Positions 18,872 through 28,153 are shown, counted from the stretch's first letter. The stretch: 64,000 nt of DNA from Verrucomicrobiota bacterium (GCA_016199985.1 JACQFQ010000017.1:30636-94635), one strand, 5' to 3'. The notes: generated by a model from the sequence alone, not told the origin. Made by a program: numbers and translations.

Positions 18872-19062
18872 ATGACATCCTAAAACTCTAATTATCAGTG
18901 CGGCGCGAAGCCAAGCCCAAACCATTGCGGCTTCGATCCCTGGTCACGAACGATCCGAGGCCTCAGCCCATGCGGCAGGCTGATGTTCCCATCGGCAGAG
19001 GTCCTTCGGAGTAAAGAAGTGTTCTGAGCCGCGCGCTTCGCCGGCGGATGATTTGCGGTCGC

Positions 19063-20127
19063 TCACCGCCGTTCCACTCGGATCCTCGAGAACTCGGATT
19101 GGCCCAGCTCCATGAGCGGGGCGTTATCGCGGTACAGTTTTTGGATACTGGCCAGCGCATTGGTCGGCGTGGCCACCGCGTAGGACTTCCGGAGGGATTC
19201 AAGCTCGGCCAGGGAGAGGGTGTCCAGAGCCAGCGGATCGTTGCTGAATCGGAGCTCGTTCAGGGGGCGCGTGTAGTGAAGGTAGGTGTGGCTCTCGCCT
19301 TGGTACTGGGCGAGGAGGGCGTCGACGACATTGAGGATGATCTTATCGAAGAGGGGATCCTGCGCGTAGATCTCGGGGACGGCCGCGGAAAGGTTCTCCG
19401 CCGACATCTCGAACCGTTGCGTGTTGTCGACGCTTCCCATGGACAGGGAGAACAGGCAGCCGGTTACCCCCGCCCGGTAGTGATTCGACAAGGGCGCAAG
19501 ATTGATGATTTTCGTCACCTCCTTCGTGACGATCTTGCTGAAGAAGGAGCGCTTGCCCACATCGTCGCCGCTCTTGCCGAATTCCTTGTCGGTCCAGGCG
19601 AGGCGTCCCAGGTAATAGTTCGTGTAAGCGATTCGCTCGTCATAGCCGATCTCGTGGCTGCTGAGGACGCGGATCCCGAGCCTCCGTCCCATCGCGGTGA
19701 AGCCGGAGCTCTGCAGGTCGGTTTCGAGCTTGTCCCAGATGGCCACATGGCTCGGAGGAAATCCTGCCGCGAGGAGAGACTTCGCCAAGGCCTCGGCGAC
19801 CTCGACGCGCGAGCCCGCGAGCCCCGGGGCCGAGTACACTTTGAGGCCCACGATGTCCTGGGTGCTGAGCAGGCTGAGCCATGCCTCGCGCGCGGTGGTC
19901 TTTCCGGTCCAGGCGCGAAGCCCGCGGTCGACCATCGATTCTACGCGGGGGAGGGTGGGCCGAAAGGCGTCGGTGGCCAGCGGGTCATGGATGATCACCA
20001 CCCGGGAGTCATTGGTGAGCGCCGCGAGCGCGCTCGCCCCGAAGGCCAGGCTCAGGAGGAGAACCAGCGCTCCTGCTCGCATCAGCGGCTCGATGGTGGT
20101 GGTTCGTTTTGAAAGCAATTCACGCAT
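19063..20127 (-). CDS. exported DUF362-family protein
   Basis: The 354-residue product begins with a basic stretch and a hydrophobic export signal (about residues 16-36, ending ASALA). The body resembles DUF362 proteins: VVIIHDPLAT, a central VGLKVYSAPGLAGSRVEVAEALA, GFPPSHVAIWDK and TKIINLAPLSNHYRAGVTGCLFS. Many DUF362 proteins carry ferredoxin-like clusters, but only one Cys is visible here and no CxxCxxC. An iron-sulfur role is therefore unlikely and the function is unknown. It lies directly upstream of the exosortase on the same strand, with a gap of about 200 bases. It may be the first gene of the operon or a separate unit. The start is uncertain between 20127 and the ATG at 20082. Confidence 0.78.
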   Translation of the reverse strand: MRELLSKRTTTIEPLMRAGALVLLLSLAFGASALAALTNDSRVVIIHDPLATDAFRPTLPRVESMVDRGLRAWTGKTTAREAWLSLLSTQDIVGLKVYSAPGLAGSRVEVAEALAKSLLAAGFPPSHVAIWDKLETDLQSSGFTAMGRRLGIRVLSSHEIGYDERIAYTNYYLGRLAWTDKEFGKSGDDVGKRSFFSKIVTKEVTKIINLAPLSNHYRAGVTGCLFSLSMGSVDNTQRFEMSAENLSAAVPEIYAQDPLFDKIILNVVDALLAQYQGESHTYLHYTRPLNELRFSNDPLALDTLSLAELESLRKSYAVATPTNALASIQKLYRDNAPLMELGQSEFSRIRVERR

Positions 20128-20184
20128 GCGCTCGACGGCGGGTTTCTTGACACTCCGCGCTCGTGAGTGTTACCACGGGCTAAA

Positions 20185-22059
20185 ATGCCGACCAACAAAA
20201 AATCGGGCCCTCCCCGCTGGCGCGCGCTGGGAAGCGCGCTGGGGCTTGCGATTGTTCTCTCGGGCTGCGAGCCGCAGGGCCCGAAGGCGCTGCTGGAAGG
20301 CGAACGTTTGCTCGATCAGGGACGCCCTGACGACGCCCTGCGGATGTTGGAGCTGGCCGCCGACAAAATGCCTCGCGAGGCCCGCGCCTGGAATTTGCTG
20401 GCCCTGGCGCATCATCGTCGAGGGGAACTCCCCGAGGCGGCGCTGGCGTACAACAAGGCGTTGGTCCTCGACCATCGGCTTTCCTCGGCGCGATTCAATC
20501 TGGGCTGCCTCTATCTGGAGCAAGGCCAGACGGCCCTCGCGCTGAATGAACTCACCGCTTATACGATGGTGCAGAGACGGGATCTGAACGGTTGGCTCAA
20601 GCTCGCGCTGGCTCACTCCCGCCTGAACCATGTGGAGGCCGCCGAGACGAGCTTTCGCAACGCGTTAAGCGTGTCGCCCCGCGACCCAGAAGCGCTCAAC
20701 GGTCTGGGGGTGATTCAGGCGGGGCGCAAGAAATACGTGGAGAGCGTCCAGTATTTCCAGGCCGCGCTGGCTGAGAATCCGGGCTACGCGCCGGCGCTGC
20801 TGAATCAGGCGACGGTGACGCATCGCCATCTGAATCAAAAGTCCACGGCGCTGCAAAAGTACCGGCAATACCTCGCGCTGCAGCCGCCGCCGGAAAACGC
20901 GGAAGCAGTGCGCCAGATCGCTCAGGCGCTTGCCGACGATCTCAGCGGCGCCACCCGGGCGCGACTCGCGCTCGCCGCCACGAACGCGCCATGGGGCGGC
21001 GCGCATTCCAACATGATCTCGACGGCGAACGTGATCACGCGAACCAATCCCATTTCGAAGCCGTCGTCGCCGGTCGTCGCCATCGCCACGGAAACAAAGC
21101 TCCCGCCGCCCGCACCCGCCGCGCCCACGACAAACCGTCCCGCCCTCGGAAGCGCGGAGGCGGTCTCGGATCGAATCGCCAAGCCCGCCAACCCTCCGGC
21201 CCCCGCTCCCGTCCTGGAGCCTCCTCCGCCTCCGCTCGTGATTTCGGAGGTGCCTCGCGATGTGACCGTCCTCACTCCGCAGGCGATTGTTCCACCGAAC
21301 CCGGCGCCTTCGCCTCCGCCAGTCGCTTTGGCGAATCCGCCTCCGTCCGCCGCCCCTCGCGCGCCGATCGAAGCGACTCCCGCCCCGGAGGCACGACGTG
21401 GATTTCTTTCGCGTCTGAACCCGTTCCGGCGAGGGTCGGCCCCCGAACCTCCCTCCCGCCCGCCCGCAACCACGGTCTACGCGAATCCGTCCCCAGTCCC
21501 GGCGTCGCCTCCGCCCGTCGAGAGCCCGATTCCCAGCGGGAGCTACAAGCGATACGCCTATCGATCTCTTCCCCGCCCGCAGTCAGGGGATCGGATCAAG
21601 GCTGTGGAGCTGGTGAACAAGGGGGTGATCGCTCACCAGGACCGTCGGAGCGAGGAGGAGGAGGAGGGAATGTATCGGAGCGCGCTGCTTTCGGATCCCT
21701 CCAGCTACGACGCGCTGTTCAACCTCGGATCGCTCGCCTCGGAGCGGGGCGCCTGGACAACCGCGCTGGACTACTATGAGCGGGCGCTCACCATCGACCC
21801 GGAGTCCATCAGCGCCCGCTATCAATTCGCGATGGCGCTGCGTCAATCTGAGTATCCTGTGGATGCCGCGAGAGAGTTGGAGAGGATCCTCCAAGGCCAC
21901 GCGAACGACCCGAAGGCCTTGCTCGGATTGGGGAATCTCCACGCGCAGCGGTTCAAGCAACCATCGATTGCCCGTCACTACTATCTACGGTTTCTGGAGG
22001 CCGCTCCGGACCACCCCAAGGCGCCCGAAGTTCGCTTCTGGCTTTCGGCCAATCCTTAG
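20185..22059 (+). CDS. TPR lipoprotein with long proline-rich linker
   Basis: The product is about 624 residues from the ATG at 20185; a GTG at 20167 is a weaker alternative. It begins with a lipoprotein signal (LGLAIVLSGC, Cys about residue 28). Residues about 30-260 form tetratricopeptide repeats (for example ALRMLELAADKMP, AWNLLALAHHRRG, ALAYNKALVLD). Residues about 290-450 are a low-complexity Pro/Ala linker with PPPPAP-type runs. Another set of three to four TPRs closes the protein (YDALFNLGSLASERG, ALDYYERALTIDP). The long linker could span the periplasm or peptidoglycan. It is divergent from the DUF362 gene. No partner can be named from sequence. Confidence 0.82.
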   Translation: MPTNKKSGPPRWRALGSALGLAIVLSGCEPQGPKALLEGERLLDQGRPDDALRMLELAADKMPREARAWNLLALAHHRRGELPEAALAYNKALVLDHRLSSARFNLGCLYLEQGQTALALNELTAYTMVQRRDLNGWLKLALAHSRLNHVEAAETSFRNALSVSPRDPEALNGLGVIQAGRKKYVESVQYFQAALAENPGYAPALLNQATVTHRHLNQKSTALQKYRQYLALQPPPENAEAVRQIAQALADDLSGATRARLALAATNAPWGGAHSNMISTANVITRTNPISKPSSPVVAIATETKLPPPAPAAPTTNRPALGSAEAVSDRIAKPANPPAPAPVLEPPPPPLVISEVPRDVTVLTPQAIVPPNPAPSPPPVALANPPPSAAPRAPIEATPAPEARRGFLSRLNPFRRGSAPEPPSRPPATTVYANPSPVPASPPPVESPIPSGSYKRYAYRSLPRPQSGDRIKAVELVNKGVIAHQDRRSEEEEEGMYRSALLSDPSSYDALFNLGSLASERGAWTTALDYYERALTIDPESISARYQFAMALRQSEYPVDAARELERILQGHANDPKALLGLGNLHAQRFKQPSIARHYYLRFLEAAPDHPKAPEVRFWLSANP

Positions 22060-22069
22060 CCCGGTGTTT

Positions 22070-22588
22070 TCACACCAAGCCGCGGAGGTTCGGATGCCGC
22101 GGGCCATAATCTCCCCGAACGACGCCCGCGCAAAGGCCCTGCAGCCGTTCCACGAGGACCTTCGCGGTTTGTTTCATCAACGCGTATCCGAACTGAGGAT
22201 CCGCGTCGGCCCATTCGCGGAGCCGGGTTCCGTAAAGGAAGATGGCTTTCACCGGATCCACGGCTTCCGCTCGCAAGGTCCAATAATGCGGCGGAAACAG
22301 CCAGGACCATCCCAACACCTGGCCGGGGCCCAGCGTCATGATGTCCACCGGCGCCCCGTCGGCGTTCTCGGCGGACAATCTCACATGACCTTCCTCGATC
22401 AGGTAGAATCGGTTCGCGAGATCTCCGGCGTTGGAGATGATGTCCTCGGCCTGGAATTCCACAGACATCGCCGTCGTGGCGAGCGTGGGTAGATAAAGCC
22501 TCGGGAGGTCGGTGAAGAACGGGTGCCTCTCGATTCGGGAAGCGAGGGGTTGCAGGCTTTCTGGGATGGCGACGGTGTTGGGTTCCAT
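22070..22588 (-). CDS. stand-alone cyclic-nucleotide-binding domain protein
   Basis: The 172-residue product is a Crp/cNMP-binding beta-roll: FYLIEEGHVRLSAEN and the phosphate-binding-cassette region LGPGQVLGWSWLFPP. The typical PBC has an Arg that contacts the phosphate (RSA-type). Here the segment reads W-T-L-R-A-E-A, so an Arg is present nearby. After the beta-roll there is one helix (YALMKQTAKVLVERL) and a short tail; no helix-turn-helix follows. It is therefore not a Crp-type transcription factor, but a ligand-sensing single-domain protein. Its 3' end is convergent with the TPR lipoprotein gene (10 bases between stops). Confidence 0.85.
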   Translation of the reverse strand: MEPNTVAIPESLQPLASRIERHPFFTDLPRLYLPTLATTAMSVEFQAEDIISNAGDLANRFYLIEEGHVRLSAENADGAPVDIMTLGPGQVLGWSWLFPPHYWTLRAEAVDPVKAIFLYGTRLREWADADPQFGYALMKQTAKVLVERLQGLCAGVVRGDYGPRHPNLRGLV

Positions 22589-22691
22589 AGGTTCAGTATC
22601 GCATGTTCGCCAGGGATTGCTCCCCCTGAGTTGCCTGAGGCCGGCCCTCCCCGTTTCTGGAGGGCCTGGACATAAGCCGATCGACAGGGCG

Positions 22692-23276
22692 CTAGTCGGT
22701 TACGAAAAAGCGCCAATCGGCGATCCCGTAGTAATTGCGGATGAAAGCGGTGACCGGGAGTTCGACAGGCGGGCGTGGGTTCTTCAGCAGATTGAGGCCC
22801 GCTTCGTGCGGGAGACGATTGCCCTTGCGGTTGTTGATCTCCTTGCTCGCCCAGACGCAGTTCTCCCAGGAATCCTTGCCGCCGCGGGAGCGAGGGACCA
22901 CGTGGTCGATGCTTCCCTCCTCCGCACGCAAGACCTCGCCGGTGTACTGGCAGCGATTGCCATCGCGCTCGCGGATGGATCGCGCGTTGAGGGTGGGGCG
23001 TCGCATGGGGATCCGGGCATAATTGATCGCCACAATGACGTTGGGGATGCGGATCGGACCGCGAACGGTCATGACAGCGTTGTCGCAACTCCGGATCGGC
23101 AACTGGATCCACTGCTCCCAAGTGGTCGGCCGGATGTCTTCCTCGGCGCGAACCTCAAGGGCTGTGGCTGTACCAGCGGCCATCTGGCAAAAAGCATCCG
23201 CTGGGGTTCGGATGTTGATTGCCTGCCAGTTCCTATTCAGAACAAGCACGGTGGCCTTGTTCAAAAAGTCACTCAT
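22692..23276 (-). CDS. HNH endonuclease family protein
   Basis: The product is about 194 residues from the ATG at 23276; a longer frame reaches 23303. It has an N-terminal segment (VLVLNRNWQAINI) shared by a widespread family of stand-alone bacterial HNH proteins. The HNH motif is CQYTGEVL, then IDHVVPRSRGGKDSWENCV and NNRKGNRLP, with the catalytic His in DHVVPRS and one zinc-ligand-like Cys. Such chromosomal HNH proteins (often about 165-200 residues) are conserved and not usually mobile. The biological role is unknown, and I see no intron, intein or prophage context. It is divergent from waaA. Confidence 0.85.
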   Translation of the reverse strand: MSDFLNKATVLVLNRNWQAINIRTPADAFCQMAAGTATALEVRAEEDIRPTTWEQWIQLPIRSCDNAVMTVRGPIRIPNVIVAINYARIPMRRPTLNARSIRERDGNRCQYTGEVLRAEEGSIDHVVPRSRGGKDSWENCVWASKEINNRKGNRLPHEAGLNLLKNPRPPVELPVTAFIRNYYGIADWRFFVTD

Positions 23277-23459
23277 AACCACTTGTCGAGATCGGGTCGC
23301 CAACAGGCAAAAAACTCACCTGGGAGAGGACGCTCCCTGGACTTGCTCACATCGGCTGATTGCCATTCTCAATTAACCCAAGAATGGCCTCTGTGCCAGT
23401 GAAAAAACACAGTTTGCTTCGTGGAAGCGATCGCGCTTAATTTTCCTTCGAAGTTTTTA

Positions 23460-24779
23460 ATGCGGTTGATTTACAATATATTGTTCTCGGTCTTCCTGTG
23501 CCTGAGCGCCCCGTTCTATTTTCTGAAAATGTGGCGGCGCGGCAACTGGAGGCCTGGATTCAGCGAGCGCTTCGGAAAGTATGACTCCAAGGTCAAGCAA
23601 GCCCTGACCAATCGCCATACCCTCTGGCTGCACGCGGTCAGCATGGGCGAGGTCAACATCTGCACGCACCTGATCCAGGCCCTCGAACCTCGGCTCCCCA
23701 ACGCGAAGCTCGTGGTGTCCACGACGACGTCGACCGGAATGGGCGAGCTCAGAAAGCGGCTTCCGAGCCATGTTCAGCGGATCTACTACCCCATCGACCG
23801 ACGTCCCTGGGTGGCTAGGGCGCTGGGAACAATCCACCCCGAGGCTGTCATCCTGGTGGAGGCGGAGATCTGGCCTAACTTTCTTTGGCGATGCGCGGAG
23901 CTGGGGATCCCCGTTTTTCTGATCAATGCCCGGTTGTCGGAGCGGTCCTATCGGGGTTATCGACGCTGGGGTTGGTTGTTCCGTCCCCTCTTCGCCAACC
24001 TGGCGGGGGTGGGCTGCCAGAACGAGGCCGACGCGGAACGTTTAGCCGACCTCGGGTGTCGACGTGAGAGCATTCGAGTGCTGGGCAGCCTGAAGTTTGA
24101 CAGCGTCAAGCTGGACGAGCGCCGCGTGCTGGATGTTCCCGCCCTGCTGGACCAGTTGGGCGTTTCCAAGACCGGGCTCGTCCTGGTTTGCGGCAGCACC
24201 CACGCCGGCGAGGAGGCCGTTCTCGGAGCCATCTACTTGCGTCTGAAGAAACAGTTCCCTTCTCTCTTCCTCGTGATCGTGCCCCGTCATGCGGAACGAT
24301 CCAAGACAGCCGCGCAAGAGCTGATGGACCTCGGTTTGTGCGTGGTTTTCCGCACCGAGATCACGGAGAGGACGGAATCGAATCCAGGCTCTGTTGACTG
24401 TGTTGTGGTCAACACGACGGGGGAGCTGCGCTATTTCTACGAGCGCGCGGACGTTATATTTGTCGGCAAGAGCCTGACAGCCCACGGCGGACAGAACCCC
24501 ATCGAGCCGGGCGCCATGGGCAAGGCGATGGTTTTCGGCCCCAACATGGAGAATTTTCCCCAGATCGCCCCCGCTTTTGTCTCTGAGCGGGGCGCGCTTC
24601 AGGTGAAGGACGCGCGCGAGCTGGAAAGCGCCTTCGAAAGGCTCTTGAAGGACGATGCCCTGCGGGCCGACCTCGGCGCGAACGCGCTTCGCGTCGTTCA
24701 GAAAAACCAGGGGGCCATGCAGCGAACGGTTGAAATGATTCTTGGCCAGCTCGAGCATTCCGAGACGCATATTTGCTGA
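23460..24779 (+). CDS. waaA: 3-deoxy-D-manno-octulosonic acid transferase (KDO transferase)
   Basis: The 439-residue product (ATG at 23460; a GTG 13 codons upstream is less likely) is the KDO transferase that adds 3-deoxy-octulosonate to lipid A precursor at the inner membrane. It has an N-terminal membrane helix (IYNILFSVFLCLSAPFYF), a glycosyltransferase-B fold with FSERFGKY, LWLHAVSMGEV (catalytic Glu region) and VEAEIWPNFLW in the N-domain. The C-domain has GSTHAGEE, VIVPRHAERS and the nucleotide-sugar binding end GKSLTAHGGQNPIEPGAMGKA. Length fits the family (about 420-440). Its presence indicates an LPS-containing outer membrane. Confidence 0.96.
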   Translation: MRLIYNILFSVFLCLSAPFYFLKMWRRGNWRPGFSERFGKYDSKVKQALTNRHTLWLHAVSMGEVNICTHLIQALEPRLPNAKLVVSTTTSTGMGELRKRLPSHVQRIYYPIDRRPWVARALGTIHPEAVILVEAEIWPNFLWRCAELGIPVFLINARLSERSYRGYRRWGWLFRPLFANLAGVGCQNEADAERLADLGCRRESIRVLGSLKFDSVKLDERRVLDVPALLDQLGVSKTGLVLVCGSTHAGEEAVLGAIYLRLKKQFPSLFLVIVPRHAERSKTAAQELMDLGLCVVFRTEITERTESNPGSVDCVVVNTTGELRYFYERADVIFVGKSLTAHGGQNPIEPGAMGKAMVFGPNMENFPQIAPAFVSERGALQVKDARELESAFERLLKDDALRADLGANALRVVQKNQGAMQRTVEMILGQLEHSETHIC

Positions 24780-24904
24780 GCGCAACGGCCCTCAAGGGTT
24801 TTCTGAACCTGCCGACATGAACTGTGGTCGGGGTTGGCGCCGAAGACGGTTCGGCCATGCTGTGACGGGGAGCCACGGCAATCAGGCCTGACCGTTGCCT
24901 CGCT

Positions 24905-25384
24905 ATGAACGAACTGTCGGGCAGAATTCTTGCGATGGCCGAGGCCTCCACGGTTGAGGTCTTCGATGCCATGCTCAACCTAAAGGGCACGGTTATTCGC
25001 ACGAGCCACGAGACGGGGGATATTGCGGTCGATGGCGTTGGGGGGTGCGTGAGCTTCGCGGGGAACCTCAGCGGCTTCGTTTACCTTCTGATGCCCGAGC
25101 GGCTTGCCGAGCGCGTGACTTGCGCCATGCTGGCCTGCAAGAGAGTGGAGCAGGCGGAGGTGAAGGATGTGGTCGGGGAGTTGACCAACATGGTCGCGGG
25201 CGGCTTGAAAAACAGGCTGGCCAAGGAAGGCTTCGATTCCCGCCTTACGATCCCCACATTCATGCGCGGCGCGGGCGCGAGAATCACCGTACAGAACCTC
25301 AGCCTCGCGGCCACGAACATTGTTCAGGTCTCCGGCGGCGACGACGCCGTCGAGGTGCGGATCCTCGCGCGCAGGATGCCGTGA
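24905..25384 (+). CDS. CheX-like phosphatase domain protein
   Basis: The 159-residue product resembles the CheX/CheC-type single-domain phosphatases of chemotaxis phosphorelays. It contains a VVGELTNMVAGGLKNRL helix that matches the family signature E-x2-N-x2-x-G (Glu and Asn are the dephosphorylating residues), preceded by a beta-sheet core and followed by LTIPTFMRGAG. In CheX the signature residues hydrolyse CheY-phosphate. No other chemotaxis gene is in the window, but pilT and a PilZ-like gene follow within 4 kb, so a role in a surface motility or receiver-domain pathway is plausible. Confidence 0.75.
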   Translation: MNELSGRILAMAEASTVEVFDAMLNLKGTVIRTSHETGDIAVDGVGGCVSFAGNLSGFVYLLMPERLAERVTCAMLACKRVEQAEVKDVVGELTNMVAGGLKNRLAKEGFDSRLTIPTFMRGAGARITVQNLSLAATNIVQVSGGDDAVEVRILARRMP

Positions 25385-25451
25385 GGCCGCGACCCGACCC
25401 GCATCGCGAGCGTGATCGGCCAAGAGACGGCTGGGAAACACCGACGCGCTT

Positions 25452-27683
25452 CTAATTCAGCTCTTCCGGCCGCATCGCCCGCGGCGGCGCCGTGATTCTT
25501 TGCTTGGTCATTTCGATCTTCGCGCGGATGAGATCCCGGTTTTGTTCCCCCATCCTCACCAGGTCCCGCTCCAGCTCGGCGATGCGGCGTTCGTAGGTTT
25601 GCAGCTTCTCCTGCAGCGGCGCGTGGAGCTGCTCCAGCCTTCGCTCCATGTCGGCGACCTCTTGCGCCGCCTGCTGCTGCACGAGTTGGCCGGCGCGGCG
25701 CGACGCGAGCAGATGCAGGACAATCTTCTCCTTCAGGACTTCAGTTACACGGCCCAGAGTCACCGCGTCGTCCCTGGGGTCCAAAACCCGCCGGGCGAGG
25801 ATCTGCGTCGTCGTGATGATTTCGACCGCCGGCCGGCTGCGGAACACGGAGAGCAACAGGATCACAAGAGAGATCCCGAGCATCGCGATCAGCGTCCATC
25901 GCGTCAGTTTCCAGTTCCAGTCCGAGCGCTCCTGAAGCTCGGCCAATGCTTTGACCCAGGGCGCTGGGGCCGCGGCTGCCGGAGCGACGGCGGGCGAGCC
26001 GTTCCCATATCCAGGCCCTTCGGAGATCTCGGTTGCGTTGCTCGTTGCGGGCTCCTCCGGCGCCGCTTTGTCGGCGCCGGGAGGCTTGCTTCCCGGGAAA
26101 AGGGCCTCGCGAAGACCAGGCATGGGCCGTTGCTGCCCGGAATCCCAATAGCGAGACTCCTGCTTCCAATCTGCGATGCTCCACGCGATCCGGCCCTGCG
26201 AGAGGGCTTCGCGCCAAGCCAGGTAATACCGAGCGCGGGACCCGCTCTCCACGCCGCGCGAGCATCCGATGTCCACAAAGGCGACGGGACGTCCGTAGTG
26301 GCGGGACCATCTGGCCGCAAAGTCCACCCAAGCCTGGATCGCCTTCGGTCCGCTGGGATTCTCGGCCGCAGTCTTGGTTTGGTAGCCGTGGAGCGTTTCG
26401 CGAAGATTCGGATCCAGCGTCGATTCGAAGGACAGCCTCAAAGGTTCGACCGGCGGGCCCGGGAACCGGATCATCGGAACCCCGTGCGCGCGCAGTCCGA
26501 ACGCGGTTTGCTGCGTGAAGAGCTCAGGCTCGCGGCTTAGAAGGGCCACCACTATGTGATCGTCCGCGTCCGGCAACCTCAGTCGGTCAAGCTCGGCCGG
26601 GTGTCCGCCGCGCCCAGGGGTCACGAACACCCAGCGTCTCGGGGATAGGGCCCGAATCGGCTTGAGCGCTTCCGAGTAGAGCGTGTTCAGAGCCAGGGAG
26701 GATCCTTTGTCTCCGCCCGGACTGACGAGTTCGAACGCGAGCTTGGAATCGGGAGCGTTCGAGTAATGAGCGGCCATGGACTTCCAGAACGCAACGACTC
26801 GCGGCAGCTCCCTTACGGGATCCGCCGACAGATCGCCGGAGGGCTGGCAGCCGACCACGAAGCCGAGACCGGCCTTCCAAGCCCAGCCTGCGAGCAGATC
26901 CAGGCGGGCCAATACGCTGCGATCGACGGCGAAGTCCGGCGATGGGCCACAGGCTTGAGGCCAGGGGACGCTAACGCGCACGTGATCGAATCCTTCCCCG
27001 AAGATAGCCCCGAAATCGCGCTCGGAGAGCTCCCTCTCGCCGGTATCCGATCGCAACAGCTCGGGCCCACGCAGGATCCGGACGCCACGTTGAAAGCCCT
27101 TGCCCGTCGTGTCGTCGCTCTCCCCCCGAGCAGGCCGAGGCTTCATCTGCGGCTCTCCGGGCGCTTCCACCGAGCGAGCCGCCAATCGGAGAGTCACCGG
27201 CGTCTGCCCCGTCACCTGAAGTCCCAGATCGTATCGCTGGCGGAGCCAAGACCGGACAGGGAGTTGCAGGAGCGCGCTGGATTCGCCGACCAGAGTCGCG
27301 CCGGTCGCTTGAATCGTGTCCCAGATTAGCTCTTGCTTGAACACCCCCTCCTTGCCTGCGCCGCCGCGGTCGTACGGTCCGAGAAGCGACAACGTGACGC
27401 GACCCGACGCCTGGGGGATGAACCGAAAGGTAATGCTGTTGCTGGCGAAGAGGGTGGTGGGGAAGGTGATAGAGTAGCATCGCGCCTGGTCCGCCGCTTT
27501 CATCCACGAAGGACGGCTGATCGACCCAAGACCCTCCAGGATTCCTCCCGCGTCCAAACTGGCTACGTTCGCCACTCCATACAGGTCAAATCGCGCCTCC
27601 GAGGCCTGTCGCTGTGGGAAATCATCCGCGCGTCCGCAGAGCGTCCAGAGCAAGACTATGATGGAAACAGCCTTCCGTCGCAT
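25452..27683 (-). CDS. membrane-anchored GH5-like protein with C-terminal coiled coil, probable pseudoenzyme
   Basis: The 743-residue product has a signal peptide (MRRKAVSIIVLLWTLCGRA) and a beta-sandwich-like region (40-180). A TIM-barrel-like domain follows that resembles glycoside hydrolase family 5: GFDHVRVSVPW (231-241), AGLGFVVGCQ (271-280), KLAFELVSP (314-322) and AFVDIGCSR (468-476). The acid/base Glu of the canonical N-E-P is replaced (V-S-P at 320-322), and the nucleophile position reads D-I-G where family members have G-E-F. Then comes a Pro/Ala linker, one transmembrane helix (about 594-613, TRWTLIAMLGISLVILLLSV) and a cytoplasmic coiled coil (about 650-730). It could bind a glycan outside and signal or scaffold inside. 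Catalysis seems unlikely. Confidence 0.68.
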   Translation of the reverse strand: MRRKAVSIIVLLWTLCGRADDFPQRQASEARFDLYGVANVASLDAGGILEGLGSISRPSWMKAADQARCYSITFPTTLFASNSITFRFIPQASGRVTLSLLGPYDRGGAGKEGVFKQELIWDTIQATGATLVGESSALLQLPVRSWLRQRYDLGLQVTGQTPVTLRLAARSVEAPGEPQMKPRPARGESDDTTGKGFQRGVRILRGPELLRSDTGERELSERDFGAIFGEGFDHVRVSVPWPQACGPSPDFAVDRSVLARLDLLAGWAWKAGLGFVVGCQPSGDLSADPVRELPRVVAFWKSMAAHYSNAPDSKLAFELVSPGGDKGSSLALNTLYSEALKPIRALSPRRWVFVTPGRGGHPAELDRLRLPDADDHIVVALLSREPELFTQQTAFGLRAHGVPMIRFPGPPVEPLRLSFESTLDPNLRETLHGYQTKTAAENPSGPKAIQAWVDFAARWSRHYGRPVAFVDIGCSRGVESGSRARYYLAWREALSQGRIAWSIADWKQESRYWDSGQQRPMPGLREALFPGSKPPGADKAAPEEPATSNATEISEGPGYGNGSPAVAPAAAAPAPWVKALAELQERSDWNWKLTRWTLIAMLGISLVILLLSVFRSRPAVEIITTTQILARRVLDPRDDAVTLGRVTEVLKEKIVLHLLASRRAGQLVQQQAAQEVADMERRLEQLHAPLQEKLQTYERRIAELERDLVRMGEQNRDLIRAKIEMTKQRITAPPRAMRPEELN

Positions 27684-27826
27684 AAGATGCGCCCGTGATT
27701 AGCAAGGTGGGCTGTCGTGGGCAAGTAATCATGCCCAGAATATTAATTTCCGCGTGAGGAAACCCGGGATAGATCGTCAATTGACGGGACAGTGTCCTGT
27801 GTTACGGTGAATTGCATCTTGCATCT

Positions 27827-28153
27827 ATGAGCGCCAGCAAAGTCAACGCCACTCCACTTTTTGGGCCGTTCCTCGTTCAATCATCCGGCCAAAAGCTCAC
27901 GATCCCCTCGGAATCGGTGCGGCTGCACAAGAACGGCATTGAGTTTCGGTGCTCGGACGCGTTTGCGACTTGGACGGAGATGACCGTGGAGCTCGAGGCG
28001 CCGTGGGAAGATCAGCGGATTCAGGCTCAGGGGGTTATTGTGGCTTGCCAGGGGTCGCGTCACGCGGGCTTCGTCGTGAGCATGCTGTTCACCCATCTCT
28101 CCCCGCAGTCGGCCGCCCGGCTACATTCGCTTGCCACCGGCCTCTCGATGTGA
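27827..28153 (+). CDS. small PilZ-like domain protein
   Basis: The product is 108 residues from the ATG at 27827; a TTG at 27812 is possible. It has a compact beta-barrel pattern with VRLHKNGIEFRCSD, MTVELEAP and VIVACQGSRHAGFVVSMLFTHLS, which resembles degenerate PilZ domains. The c-di-GMP-binding R-x3-R and D/N-x-S-x2-G residues of classical PilZ are not clearly present, so it may be a non-binding PilZ variant. It ends 39 bases before pilT in the same direction, so the two are probably co-transcribed. Confidence 0.55.
   Translation: MSASKVNATPLFGPFLVQSSGQKLTIPSESVRLHKNGIEFRCSDAFATWTEMTVELEAPWEDQRIQAQGVIVACQGSRHAGFVVSMLFTHLSPQSAARLHSLATGLSM

Noticed and set aside
22692..23276. HNH gene as a homing endonuclease or mobile element
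   Set aside because: No intron, intein, repeats or transposase lie nearby; stand-alone HNH proteins of this type are common chromosomal genes.
23304..23459. Sigma-70 promoter for waaA (TTGCTT then TTAATT)
   Set aside because: The -10 match is only three of six and the placement is not distinguishable from chance.
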